Below are positions 10,987 through 19,681 of a stretch of 64,000 nucleotides of DNA, in pieces (position 1 is the first letter of the stretch; the number at the start of each line of letters is the position of its first letter). A program made the position numbers and the translations under genes. The notes under the pieces were generated by a model. The model saw nothing but the letters and a program-made list of their open reading frames with translations, was not told the DNA's origin and made no database searches. This DNA comes from Pelagibacterium xiamenense (GTDB lineage Bacteria; Pseudomonadota; Alphaproteobacteria; Rhizobiales; Devosiaceae), in NCBI RefSeq assembly GCF_021166475.1, contig NZ_JAJOYS010000001.1:434001-498000 (forward strand), written 5' to 3'.

Positions 10987-12288
10987 ATGACAGACTGGAC
11001 CAAGCGTATCGGGAGCGCGGTTCTCGCAGGAGCCATGGGAGCGTCTCTTTTCGCCGCCCCGGCCCTCGCCCAGGAAGGCGAGCCGATCAAGGTCGGTATT
11101 CTGCATTCGCTTTCGGGCACGATGGCGATTTCCGAAACCACCCTCAAGGACGCCATGCTGATGCTCATTGAGCAGCAGAACGAAGCCGGCGGCGTGCTCG
11201 GCCGTCCGCTCGAACCCGTCGTCGTCGATATCGCTTCGGACTGGCCGCTCGCCGCCGAACTGGCGCGGCGCCTCATTGAGGTCGACGATGTCGATGTCGT
11301 TTTCGGCTGCTGGACCTCGGTTTGCCGCAAATCCGTCCTGCCGGTCTTCGAGGAGCTCAATTCGCTGCTGTTTTATCCCGTCCAGTACGAGGGCGAGGAA
11401 TCCCAGCGCAATGTCTTCTATACGGGCGCTTCGCCCAACCAGCAGGCCATCCCCGCCGTCGACTATCTGATGAACGAGGAAGGCGTCGAGCGCTGGGTGC
11501 TTGCGGGCACGGACTATGTCTATCCCCAGACCACCAACAAGATTCTCGAGCAGTACCTGCTCGATAGCGGCGTTGCGTCCGACGACATCATGATCAACTA
11601 CACCCCCTTCGGTCACTCGGACTGGCAGACGATCGTTTCCGACATCGTTGCCTTCGGATCCGAAGGCCGGAAGACCGCGGTGGTCTCGACCATCAACGGC
11701 GACGCCAACGTGCCGTTCTACCGCGAGCTTGCCAACCAGGGCGTCGATGCCGCCGATATCCCGGTTGTCGCCTTCTCGGTGGGTGAAGAGGAGCTTTCGG
11801 GCTTCGACACGACCCCGCTCGTCGGCCATCTCGCCGCATGGAACTACTTTATGAGCGTCGAGACGCCGGAAAACGAGGAATTCATCGCCGCCTGGCATGA
11901 CTTCATCGGTTCCGAAGATCGCGTCACCAACGACCCGATGGAAGCCCACTATATCGGCTTCAACATGTGGGTTGAGGCCGTCGAGGCCGCCGGCACGACC
12001 GACGCGGACGCAGTGATCGACTCCATCGTCGGCATCGAGGTGCCCAACCTCACCGGCGGTGTCGCGGAAATGTTGCCCAACCACCACATCACCAAGCCTG
12101 TCCTCATCGGCGAAATCCAGGACGACGGCCAGTTCTTCGTCGTGTGGGAGACCGAGGACCTCGTTCCCGGCGATGCATGGAGCGACTACCTGCCCGAATC
12201 CGCCGTGCTCGAGGCCGATTGGACCGACCCGATGAACTGCGGCAACTACAACACCGAGACCATGACCTGCGGCGGCTCCGCCCAGTAA
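10987..12288 (+). CDS. urtA: Urea ABC transporter substrate-binding protein
   Basis: 433-aa periplasmic binding protein of the branched-chain amino-acid-type family, specific for urea by context and sequence. The signal peptide ends around ALAQ (about residue 28-30). The family start IKVGILHSLSGTMAISE follows, then the FGCWTSVCRKSVLPVFEE and YPVQYEGEE blocks typical of UrtA, and a C-terminal MTCGGSAQ tail. GGAGGA stands 6-7 bases before the ATG. First gene of urtABCDE, directly behind a sigma-54-type promoter. Confidence 0.96.
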   Translation: MTDWTKRIGSAVLAGAMGASLFAAPALAQEGEPIKVGILHSLSGTMAISETTLKDAMLMLIEQQNEAGGVLGRPLEPVVVDIASDWPLAAELARRLIEVDDVDVVFGCWTSVCRKSVLPVFEELNSLLFYPVQYEGEESQRNVFYTGASPNQQAIPAVDYLMNEEGVERWVLAGTDYVYPQTTNKILEQYLLDSGVASDDIMINYTPFGHSDWQTIVSDIVAFGSEGRKTAVVSTINGDANVPFYRELANQGVDAADIPVVAFSVGEEELSGFDTTPLVGHLAAWNYFMSVETPENEEFIAAWHDFIGSEDRVTNDPMEAHYIGFNMWVEAVEAAGTTDADAVIDSIVGIEVPNLTGGVAEMLPNHHITKPVLIGEIQDDGQFFVVWETEDLVPGDAWSDYLPESAVLEADWTDPMNCGNYNTETMTCGGSAQ

Positions 12289-12367
12289 GGCAAAATTTCC
12301 CTCAAGCCGGGACGGGGACGGCCTGCCGCCCCCGTCCAGTTCGCCAATCCCAGCCAACGGAACCAAG

Positions 12368-13981
12368 ATGCCATTCGCCCGTCCGTTTGCCATTCTCCTG
12401 TTTCTCCTGGCGCTTCTTGGCGCCGCGGCCGCTCCTGCGCGTGCGCAAAGCCCCGCCGAGATCGTCCCCACGATGTTCGATGCGAGCCTGCGTGAACTCG
12501 AGGACGCCGTGGCAGCCCTGGTCGCGACGGGCGACCCGGCGGTGGTGCCGGTGCTGCGCGCGCTGGGCGATGGCAACCTTTATGAAACCGACGCGGGCGG
12601 TATCTATATCTTTTCCGGCTCCGGCCCGATCCTCGACGCCGTCACCGGTGAGCCGGTTGAAGGCGTTGTGGAAGGCGACCTTTCGCGCATCCGCATCAAC
12701 AATTCGCTGCGCCGCGACGTCGCCGCCGCCATCGGCAATCTGACGCTGATGAGCGAGAACGACCGGACGCGCATGAGCGCCGCGCGCGAGATGTTCTCGA
12801 CCGCCGATCCTGACAATATCCCGCTCCTTGAGGAGGCCATCGCCGCCGAGGAGAACGCCGGTGTGCGCGCCGTAATGGAACAGGCCCGCGCCGCTGCGCT
12901 CCTTGCCTCGGGCGAGACGCTCACCGAGGAACAGTTCTCCCAAGCCATCGCCGCCATCGCCTCGCGCTCGGACCGCGAATCGCTCGCCATCCTCACCCGC
13001 AACCTCGCCAACGCGACGACAGATACCCAGCGCACGGCCATCAATGCCGGGATCGAGCGTATCAACCAGGCCCTTGCCATACGCGACGTCGCCCAGAACG
13101 TCTGGTACGGCATTTCGTTGGGATCGGTGCTGCTGCTCGCCGCTATCGGGCTCGCCATAACCTTCGGGGTGATGGGGGTCATCAATATGGCCCATGGCGA
13201 GATGGTGATGATCGGGGCCTATGTCACATTCATGGTGCAGGAGGTGATCCGCACCTCCTTCCCCGGCGCGTTCGACTACTCGCTCGCCATCGCGATCCCG
13301 CTGGCCTTCCTCGTCACGGGGCTCGTCGGCGTTGCCATCGAGCGCGGTATCATCCGCTGGCTCTATGGCCGGCCCCTCGAAACGCTGCTGGCCACATGGG
13401 GGCTTTCGCTCATCATCCAGCAAGGCGTGCGCACCATCTTCGGGCCGACCAACCGGGACGTGGGCAATCCCTCGTTCATGTCGGGCACCTTCGAATTCAT
13501 GGGTCTGATGATCACCTGGAACCGGCTCTGGATCGTCATCTTCGCCGCGGTCGTCTTCGCGCTTTTGCTTCTGGTCCTCAACCGCACGTCGCTGGGGCTC
13601 CAGATGCGCGCGGTGACCCAGAACCGGCGGATGGCCTCGGCCATGGGCATCCGCACCCCCTGGGTCGATGCCATGACCTTCGGGCTCGGCTCGGGTGTCG
13701 CGGGGCTCGCGGGCGTGGCGCTATCGCAGATCGACAACGTCTCGCCCAACCTCGGGCAGAACTACATCATCGATTCGTTCATGGTCGTCGTCTTCGGCGG
13801 CGTGGGCAATCTCTGGGGTACGCTCGTGGGCGCGCTGACGCTCGGGGTCGCCAACAAGTTCCTCGAACCCTTCGCCGGGGCGGTCTTGGCCAAGATCGTG
13901 ATCCTGGTTCTGATCATCCTCTTCATCCAGCGCCGCCCGCGCGGCCTCTTCGCACTCAAGGGAAGGGCGGTGGACGCATGA
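12368..13981 (+). CDS. urtB: Urea ABC transporter permease UrtB
   Basis: 537-aa inner-membrane permease. A signal-like N-terminus (PARAQ) and a ~230-residue helical periplasmic domain precede the LivH-type membrane part. That domain arrangement is characteristic of UrtB rather than of LivH. The membrane part begins near SLGSVLLLAAIGLAITFGVMG and includes the conserved INMAHGEMVMIGAY segment. Its TGA overlaps the ATG of a short open frame that runs to urtC. Confidence 0.96.
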   Translation: MPFARPFAILLFLLALLGAAAAPARAQSPAEIVPTMFDASLRELEDAVAALVATGDPAVVPVLRALGDGNLYETDAGGIYIFSGSGPILDAVTGEPVEGVVEGDLSRIRINNSLRRDVAAAIGNLTLMSENDRTRMSAAREMFSTADPDNIPLLEEAIAAEENAGVRAVMEQARAAALLASGETLTEEQFSQAIAAIASRSDRESLAILTRNLANATTDTQRTAINAGIERINQALAIRDVAQNVWYGISLGSVLLLAAIGLAITFGVMGVINMAHGEMVMIGAYVTFMVQEVIRTSFPGAFDYSLAIAIPLAFLVTGLVGVAIERGIIRWLYGRPLETLLATWGLSLIIQQGVRTIFGPTNRDVGNPSFMSGTFEFMGLMITWNRLWIVIFAAVVFALLLLVLNRTSLGLQMRAVTQNRRMASAMGIRTPWVDAMTFGLGSGVAGLAGVALSQIDNVSPNLGQNYIIDSFMVVVFGGVGNLWGTLVGALTLGVANKFLEPFAGAVLAKIVILVLIILFIQRRPRGLFALKGRAVDA

Positions 13982-14145
13982 TGGGAGCAACGCTGAATCG
14001 GGCCGGTTTCCTGACCTTCGTATCGCTCGATGCGCGGGCACGTGGCGTCGCCCTGCCCCTGCAGCGCACCGCCCCGCGGAGGGTTAAGAGCGTAAAAAGG
14101 CTTCGTATCGCTTTTGGCCTTCCGGCAGGGAGCTCCGTCCAATGA
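13978..14145 (+). CDS. Small open frame bridging urtB and urtC (hypothetical)
   Basis: 55-codon frame starting MMGATLNRAGF, basic (several Arg/Lys) and without recognisable domain. Its ATG overlaps the urtB stop (ATGA), and its own TGA overlaps the urtC ATG (ATGA), so it is positioned for translational coupling. No strong ribosome site apart from the coupling. It may be a real microprotein or a chance frame that couples urtC translation to urtB. Confidence 0.3.
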   Translation: MMGATLNRAGFLTFVSLDARARGVALPLQRTAPRRVKSVKRLRIAFGLPAGSSVQ

Positions 14146-15368
14146 TCACCAAGGCCGTCCTCCGCGCGCTCGACACCAAGGCGGTAATCGTCATTTCCAT
14201 CCTCGTGGCCGTCGCGATCCTCGTACCGCTCTCGAACCTGTTCCTGCCCGTCGGTCACCCCATGCGTGTGCCCAATTACCTCGTCTCGCTTTTGGGCAAA
14301 TACCTCTCCTACGCCATGCTCGCCCTCGCGCTCGACCTCATCTGGGGCTATGCGGGCATCCTCTCGCTCGGCCACGGCGCCTTTTTTGCGCTCGGCGGCT
14401 ATGCGATGGGCATGTACCTCATGCGCCAGATCGGCGACCGTGGCGTCTACGCCAATGCGACGCTGCCCGATTTCATGGTGTTTCTCGGCTGGCAGGACCT
14501 GCCCTGGTACTGGCAGGGCATGGACATGTTCTGGTTCGCCGCGCTGATGATTGTCTTCGTGCCCGGGCTCCTCGCCTTCGTCTTCGGCTGGTTCGCCTTC
14601 AGAAGCCGCGTGACCGGCGTCTATTTCTCGATCATCTCGCAGGCGATGGTATTTGCCCTGATGCTCGCCTTCTTCCGCAACGACATGGGCTTCGGCGGCA
14701 ATAACGGGCTCACGGACTTCAAGGACATCCTCGGTGCACCGATCGCCGCGCCCGCCACCCGCGCGGCGCTGTTTTCCGCCACCGCGCTCGCGCTCGCGAT
14801 ATCCTTCCTCCTTTGCGCGATGGTGATCAAATCCAAGCTCGGCAAGGTGATGGTCGCCGTCCGCGACGCGGAAAGCCGCACGCGGTTCATCGGCTACCGG
14901 GTCGAGAACGTCAAACTCTTCGCCTTCACCGTCTCCGCGGTCATCGCCGGGGTGGCGGGTGCGCTCTACGTGCCGCAGGTCGGGATCATCAATCCCGGCG
15001 AATTCTCCCCGGCCAACTCCATCGAAATCGTTATCTGGACCGCCGTCGGGGGCCGCGGAACGCTCTTGGGCCCGATCATCGGTGCGATCCTCGTCAACGC
15101 CGGCAAGTCCTATTTCACGGGTGCCTTCCCCGATTTCTGGCTCTTTGCACTGGGCGGCCTGTTCGTCTTCGTCACGCTCTTCATGCCAAAGGGCATCGTC
15201 GGCGTCTTCGTTTCGGCCTGGACCGCGCTCAGGGCCCGCCGCGCTTCGGCACGCGCGCAAAAGGGCATCGGATCGGTGACCCCCGGCCCGGACGAGCCCG
15301 CCACCCCGCGCACGGCACCCGACGACGAAGCGGCCCCCCACGGCGCCGAACCCAAACCCGCGGAGTAG
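14142..15368 (+). CDS. urtC: Urea ABC transporter permease UrtC
   Basis: 408-aa LivM-type permease. Hydrophobic helices start near residue 10. Family blocks include DLIWGYAGILSLGHGAFFALGGYAMGMYLM and GYRVENVKLFAFTVSAVIAGVAGALYVPQVG (abbreviated landmarks), followed by GGRGTLLGPIIGA. The long loop after GMDMFWF is typical of UrtC. The C-terminal ~40 residues are a hydrophilic Pro/Ala/Glu-rich tail. AGGGAG precedes the ATG. Confidence 0.96.
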   Translation: MITKAVLRALDTKAVIVISILVAVAILVPLSNLFLPVGHPMRVPNYLVSLLGKYLSYAMLALALDLIWGYAGILSLGHGAFFALGGYAMGMYLMRQIGDRGVYANATLPDFMVFLGWQDLPWYWQGMDMFWFAALMIVFVPGLLAFVFGWFAFRSRVTGVYFSIISQAMVFALMLAFFRNDMGFGGNNGLTDFKDILGAPIAAPATRAALFSATALALAISFLLCAMVIKSKLGKVMVAVRDAESRTRFIGYRVENVKLFAFTVSAVIAGVAGALYVPQVGIINPGEFSPANSIEIVIWTAVGGRGTLLGPIIGAILVNAGKSYFTGAFPDFWLFALGGLFVFVTLFMPKGIVGVFVSAWTALRARRASARAQKGIGSVTPGPDEPATPRTAPDDEAAPHGAEPKPAE

Positions 15369-15374
15369 CCGAAA

Positions 15375-16127
15375 ATGACATCCGAACTGGCCTCTTCGCT
15401 GCTCTATCTCGATGACGTCACCGTTTCCTTCGACGGCTTCAAGGCGCTCAACAGCCTCTCTCTCGTGGTCCAGCCCGGCGAACTACAGGCGATCATCGGC
15501 CCCAACGGTGCGGGCAAGACGACGATGATGGATATCGTCACTGGCAAGACGCGCCCGGACAAGGGCGAGGTCTATTTCGAAGGCAGGATCGACCTCACAA
15601 AAAAGGACGAGGCCGAAATCGCCAACCTGGGCATCGGGCGGAAGTTCCAAAAGCCCACCGTCTTTGAAAGCCATACGGTCTGGGACAATATCGAGCTTGC
15701 GCTCAAGAACCCCCGCGGCGTCTTCGCATCCTGGTTCTATGCACGCGGGCAGAGCGATACCGGCAGGATCGCGGAAATCCTTGAAACCGTACGGCTCACC
15801 CACCGCAAGAACGACTTCGCCGCCAACCTCTCCCACGGCCAGAAGCAATGGCTCGAGATCGGCATGCTGCTCGCGCAGGATCCCAAGTTGCTGCTCGTCG
15901 ACGAGCCCGTGGCGGGGATGACCGACGCCGAGACCGAGGAAACCTCGAAGCTCCTCAAGGTCATCGCGAAAAACCACTCCGTCGTCGTCGTCGAACACGA
16001 CATGAGCTTCGTGCGCGATCTCGACTGCCGCGTCACCTGCCTCGCGGAGGGCTCGGTGCTGGCTCAGGGCTCGCTTGCCCATGTGAGCGCCGACGAGAAG
16101 GTCATCGAGCGGTATCTGGGGAGATAA
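15375..16127 (+). CDS. urtD: Urea ABC transporter ATP-binding protein UrtD
   Basis: 250-aa LivG-type ATPase. Walker A GPNGAGKTTMMD (about residues 41-52), the Q-loop region GRKFQKPTVFE, ABC signature NLSHGQKQWLEIG, Walker B LLLVDEP and switch His in VVVEHDMSF are all present. It follows urtC by 6 bases and precedes urtE by 6 bases. Confidence 0.96.
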   Translation: MTSELASSLLYLDDVTVSFDGFKALNSLSLVVQPGELQAIIGPNGAGKTTMMDIVTGKTRPDKGEVYFEGRIDLTKKDEAEIANLGIGRKFQKPTVFESHTVWDNIELALKNPRGVFASWFYARGQSDTGRIAEILETVRLTHRKNDFAANLSHGQKQWLEIGMLLAQDPKLLLVDEPVAGMTDAETEETSKLLKVIAKNHSVVVVEHDMSFVRDLDCRVTCLAEGSVLAQGSLAHVSADEKVIERYLGR

Positions 16128-16133
16128 GAGGCC

Positions 16134-16835
16134 ATGACCCATTTAACCGTCACCGATATCGACCTTTTCTACGGCGCTGCACAGGCCCTGCGCGGGGTCA
16201 CCATCGAAGCCAGGCCCAACCGCATCACCTCGGTACTCGGCCGCAACGGCGTCGGTAAATCCTCGCTCCTGCGCGCCATTACCGGCGTCCACCCCATCGC
16301 TGCCGGCACCATCGCGCTCGATGATACGCCGCTCAAGAAATCCGCCCCCTATACCCGCGCCAGGATGGGTATCGGCTATGTGCCGCAAGGCCGCGAGATC
16401 TTCCCGCTCTTGACGGTCAGGGAAAACCTCCTCACCGGCTTCGCGCCGATCAAGCCGCGCGACCGCTCCATCCCCGAGGCGGTCTTCGAGTTGTTCCCGG
16501 TCCTCAAATCCATGCTCTCGCGCCGCGGCGGCGACCTCTCGGGCGGCCAGCAGCAGCAACTGGCAATCGGGCGCGCCATGGTGACCCGGCCCAGAGTTCT
16601 CGTGCTCGACGAACCCACCGAAGGCATCCAGCCCTCGATCATCAAGGACATCGGGCGCGCGCTGCAGTTTTTGCGCGACGAGATGGGGATGACGATTCTC
16701 CTCGTCGAGCAGTATCTCGATTTCTGCCGCGAACTGTCCGATGATATATATGTCATGGACCGCGGCGAGATCATGCACTCGGGTCCCGCAAGCGATCTCG
16801 ACTTGCCCGAAGTCAAACGGCACCTGATGGTCTGA
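16134..16835 (+). CDS. urtE: Urea ABC transporter ATP-binding protein UrtE
   Basis: 233-aa LivF-type ATPase, partner of UrtD. Walker A GRNGVGKSSLLRAI, signature LSGGQQQQLAIGRAMV, Walker B VLVLDEPTEGIQPSI, switch region LLVEQY. Its TGA overlaps the ureD ATG (TGATG), joining transport and urease maturation in one transcript. Confidence 0.96.
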   Translation: MTHLTVTDIDLFYGAAQALRGVTIEARPNRITSVLGRNGVGKSSLLRAITGVHPIAAGTIALDDTPLKKSAPYTRARMGIGYVPQGREIFPLLTVRENLLTGFAPIKPRDRSIPEAVFELFPVLKSMLSRRGGDLSGGQQQQLAIGRAMVTRPRVLVLDEPTEGIQPSIIKDIGRALQFLRDEMGMTILLVEQYLDFCRELSDDIYVMDRGEIMHSGPASDLDLPEVKRHLMV

Positions 16836-17674
16836 TGCTGCACAAGCTCGAAACCGAAGAGACCGTACCCGGCAGTCACCAGCGTGCCTATGGGGCTGGC
16901 CGCATCGCCGCCAAGACCCGTGAAGGCGTTTCCGCGCTCGATACGCTCTATCAGGAAGGCTGCGCGAAAATCCGCGCGCCGAAGAACCACGGGGACTGGC
17001 TCGACGCGGTGCTGATCAACTCCTCGGGCGGACTGACCGGCGGCGATCGCATCGACTGGACGTGTTCGGCCGGCGAGGGTGCGCACCTTGTCGCCACAAC
17101 CCAGGCCTGCGAACGCATTTATCGCTCGATCGGTGGTGCCGCCAAGGTGCGCACGACGCTCTCTGCGGGGCCGCGCGCACGCCTCGATTGGCTACCGCAG
17201 GAAACCATCCTTTTCGAAGGCGCCCGGCTCGACCGTACGCTCGCCGTCGATCTTGCGGCCGACGCCACGTTCCTCGGGCTCGAGGCGGTTATTCTCGGAC
17301 GCGAGGCCTCCGGCGAAGATGCGGTTTCCGCCGCGATTTCCGACACCTGGCACGTCCGGCGCGGCGGGCATCTGATCCACGCCGAAGCCAGCCGGTTGAA
17401 CGCCAATGACGCCCTGGCACGTGCCAATATCGCGCTGCTGAACGGCGCGCGGGCCTACGCGACGCTCTGCTACGTCGCGGATGACGCCGAGCGGCACATC
17501 GAAGCGCTCAAGGCTATCCTCTCGCCATTCGAAACCGCCGGCGCGAGCCGCATCGGGGAAAAAATCGTCATGCGCGCGGCTGCCCCTTCGGGCTATCGTC
17601 TGCGCAAGATCGTCATGCCGGCCATCGCGGCGCTCGCCGCGGGCAACGCGGTGCCGCGGCTCTGGACATTATAG
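16835..17674 (+). CDS. ureD: Urease accessory protein UreD
   Basis: 279-aa chaperone that binds apo-urease and with UreF and UreG delivers nickel. Family landmarks: KIRAPK near residue 46-50, [41 protein letters not shown], and the EARL..NDALAR-like middle. Normal length. Starts inside the urtE stop and is followed by ureA 16 bases later. Confidence 0.95.
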   Translation: MLHKLETEETVPGSHQRAYGAGRIAAKTREGVSALDTLYQEGCAKIRAPKNHGDWLDAVLINSSGGLTGGDRIDWTCSAGEGAHLVATTQACERIYRSIGGAAKVRTTLSAGPRARLDWLPQETILFEGARLDRTLAVDLAADATFLGLEAVILGREASGEDAVSAAISDTWHVRRGGHLIHAEASRLNANDALARANIALLNGARAYATLCYVADDAERHIEALKAILSPFETAGASRIGEKIVMRAAAPSGYRLRKIVMPAIAALAAGNAVPRLWTL

Positions 17675-17690
17675 GGGGACAAAACGGCGT

Positions 17691-17993
17691 ATGAACCTGA
17701 CACCCAGGGAAAAAGACAAACTTTTGATCGCCATGGCGGCGGTCGTCGCGCGGCGGCGGCTTGAACGCGGCGTGAAGCTCAACCACCCCGAAGCCGTCGC
17801 GCTTATCACCGATTTCGTTGTTGAGGGCGCCCGCGACGGCCGCGCCGTACCCGAGCTCATGGAAGCCGGCGCGCACGTTCTCACCCGCGACCAGGTGATG
17901 GATGGCGTCGCCGAAATGATCCACGACATCCAGGTCGAAGCCACATTCCCCGACGGCACCAAGCTCGTCACCGTCCACGATCCGATCCGCTAG
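17691..17993 (+). CDS. ureA: Urease gamma subunit
   Basis: 100-aa structural subunit. [39 protein letters not shown] and the C-terminal [15 protein letters not shown] are diagnostic. The ATG at 17691 is chosen; an open frame continues upstream only inside ureD in another register. The gene is separate from ureB, as in most alphaproteobacteria, with hupE/ureJ between them. Confidence 0.98.
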   Translation: MNLTPREKDKLLIAMAAVVARRRLERGVKLNHPEAVALITDFVVEGARDGRAVPELMEAGAHVLTRDQVMDGVAEMIHDIQVEATFPDGTKLVTVHDPIR

Positions 17994-18005
17994 GAGTTCT
18001 TTTTC

Positions 18006-18596
18006 ATGATCAAGCGCATTGCACTTGCGGCCCTTGCCGTTCTCGCCGCCACGGCACCGGCCTTCGCCCATCTCGATCCGGCAACGCACGGATCGTTCGC
18101 CGCCGGGTTTTCGCACCCGCTCTTCGGGCTCGATCACATCCTTGCAATGGTCGCTGTGGGCCTTTGGGCGGCCAGCGTCGGTGGCCGTGCGCTCTGGGCC
18201 GTGCCGCTCGCCTTCGTTGCAACGATGGCGCTCGGCTTCGGCGCCGCGATCGCCGGCATGCCGCTGCCCTTCGTGGAGCCGGTCATTCTCGCTTCGGTGA
18301 TCTTTATCGGCATCATGATCGCGCTGGCCTTGCCGATCCCAACGATCGGCGTCGCGGGCATCGTCGCGTTCTTTGCGCTCTTTCACGGTCACGCCCATGG
18401 TGGCGAACTCGGCGCGGCCGGTGCGCTCGATTTCGCCATCGGCTTCGTCATCGCCACCGCGCTGCTGCACGCAGGCGGTGTTGCGCTGGGCCTCGCCATC
18501 GCGCGGCTCATGAAGGGCCGTCATGCCAAAACGCTCATGCGCGCCGCCGGCGCTGCGACGGGCCTCGGTGGGCTCTGGCTTGCCATCGGGGGTTAA
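18006..18596 (+). CDS. ureJ: HupE/UreJ family protein, probable nickel permease of the urease locus
   Basis: 196-aa membrane protein. An N-terminal signal-like segment ends at AFAH, then [19 protein letters not shown] gives the HPxxGxDH motif of HupE/UreJ. Later a His-rich loop [14 protein letters not shown] matches the HGxAHG motif. About six helices in all. Family members import nickel, and the position between ureA and ureB supports nickel supply to urease. The direct substrate is inferred. Confidence 0.92.
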   Translation: MIKRIALAALAVLAATAPAFAHLDPATHGSFAAGFSHPLFGLDHILAMVAVGLWAASVGGRALWAVPLAFVATMALGFGAAIAGMPLPFVEPVILASVIFIGIMIALALPIPTIGVAGIVAFFALFHGHAHGGELGAAGALDFAIGFVIATALLHAGGVALGLAIARLMKGRHAKTLMRAAGAATGLGGLWLAIGG

Positions 18597-18597
18597 G

Positions 18598-18903
18598 ATG
18601 ATCCCCGGAGAAGTTACTCCCGCGCCCGGAGAGGTCGAACTCAACGCGGATCGTGAAGCGGTAACGCTCGAGGTCGCCAATACCGGCGACCGCCCGATCC
18701 AGGTGGGCAGTCATTACCACTTCTTTGAAACCAATGCGGGGCTCGACTTCGACCGTGAAGTGGCCCGCGGCATGCGGCTCGATATTCCCGCCGGTACCGC
18801 TGTGCGCTTCGAACCCGGCCAAACCCGTGAAGTTACATTGATCCCGATTTCAGGTGGCAGAACCGTCTACGGCTTCAACCAGAAGATCATGGGATCATTG
18901 TAG
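18598..18903 (+). CDS. ureB: Urease beta subunit
   Basis: 101-aa structural subunit. [18 protein letters not shown], the diagnostic [26 protein letters not shown] and GFNQKIMG are seen. It starts one base after the ureJ stop. Downstream the operon is interrupted by an oppositely oriented gene before ureC. Confidence 0.98.
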   Translation: MIPGEVTPAPGEVELNADREAVTLEVANTGDRPIQVGSHYHFFETNAGLDFDREVARGMRLDIPAGTAVRFEPGQTREVTLIPISGGRTVYGFNQKIMGSL

Positions 18904-18945
18904 GTTTCTCATGACGGGGGGCTCTGCGTACAGGTGGACGAGGAC

Positions 18946-18980
18946 GCAAAAAGGGCGGAGCGCCGCAGCACTCCGCCCCT
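18946..18980 (-). terminator. Rho-independent terminator of the antisense small secreted-protein gene
   Basis: Stem GGGCGGAG/CTCCGCCC (18953-18960 with 18971-18978), loop of ten bases. On the minus strand the stem is followed by a run of U (complement of AAAAA at 18948-18952). On the plus strand no U-run follows, so the urease transcript may pass it. Confidence 0.75.
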
Positions 18981-19003
18981 GTAATCATGGTCGTTCGGTG
19001 GTG

Positions 19004-19552
19004 TTATGCGTCAACGAAGACCGTGACCTCACCGCCAGCAGCGGTCGAGATGCCGACCACGTCGGTTTCCGCATAACCCTCGGCTTCAAGAGCCGCCATC
19101 AGTTCGGCGTTGGCCGAAACGGCGTCATGAAGCGCGGCAAGGTTTGCTTCGGCCGCGGTGTGGGCTTCGGTCACCGCGCTCATGTCGGCGGCTTCACCCT
19201 GGGACAGCTCGGAAAGGGCCACGATTTCAAAGCTCGTGGCGGTTTCGAGCATGGGCAACGCACCCGCCGCACCTTCAATGGCCGCGACAGCATCGTCATA
19301 GCTGTGGCTCACAGAGCCGGTGGCGTCGGCTTCAACATCGGCTCCAATACCGCTGTCGTCACCCGAAGCGCCGGCTTCGGCGTCCACACCGACGTTGGCG
19401 TCGACACCAGCGTCGACATTGGAGTCTTGAGCGACAGTGACGCTTGCATCCGCACCGGCGTCAGCGTCCGTGTTAAGGCCTGCAGCCTGAATTGCGAGCG
19501 GCGCCGAAAGGGTCAGCGCGGTGCCAAGAGCAAGAACAGAAAGCTTTTTCAT
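19004..19552 (-). CDS. Small secreted Asp/Ala-rich protein, antisense within the urease operon
   Basis: 182-aa hypothetical protein. A signal peptide MKKLSVLALGTALTLSAPLA...QAAG is clear. The mature N-terminal half is a low-complexity acidic repeat (DADAGADASV, DAGVDANVGVDAEAG, DVEADATG), suited to binding cations. The C-terminal half is predicted helical, rich in Ala/Glu, with AIEGAAGALPMLETA and ending GGEVTVFVDA. ATG at 19552 has GGAGGA at good spacing, so it looks translated. No function known to me. It reads against ureB and ureC and has its own terminator. Confidence 0.75.
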   Translation of the reverse strand: MKKLSVLALGTALTLSAPLAIQAAGLNTDADAGADASVTVAQDSNVDAGVDANVGVDAEAGASGDDSGIGADVEADATGSVSHSYDDAVAAIEGAAGALPMLETATSFEIVALSELSQGEAADMSAVTEAHTAAEANLAALHDAVSANAELMAALEAEGYAETDVVGISTAAGGEVTVFVDA

Positions 19553-19681
19553 CGGAATATCCTCCGTTTCAGGTTGGGTTCTACCGCCCCTCTGGAGGTT
19601 AGAAACGTCGCCGGTGCGATCTGGTTTCAAGGCAATTTTGTGGCAGTGCCCGATATGCCCATAAGAGTGAGGAAATAAGTC

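Noticed and set aside
13956-15341. 461-codon minus-strand frame opposite urtC
   Set aside because: Shadow frame with Asp/Glu/Arg low-complexity typical of antisense GC-rich coding.
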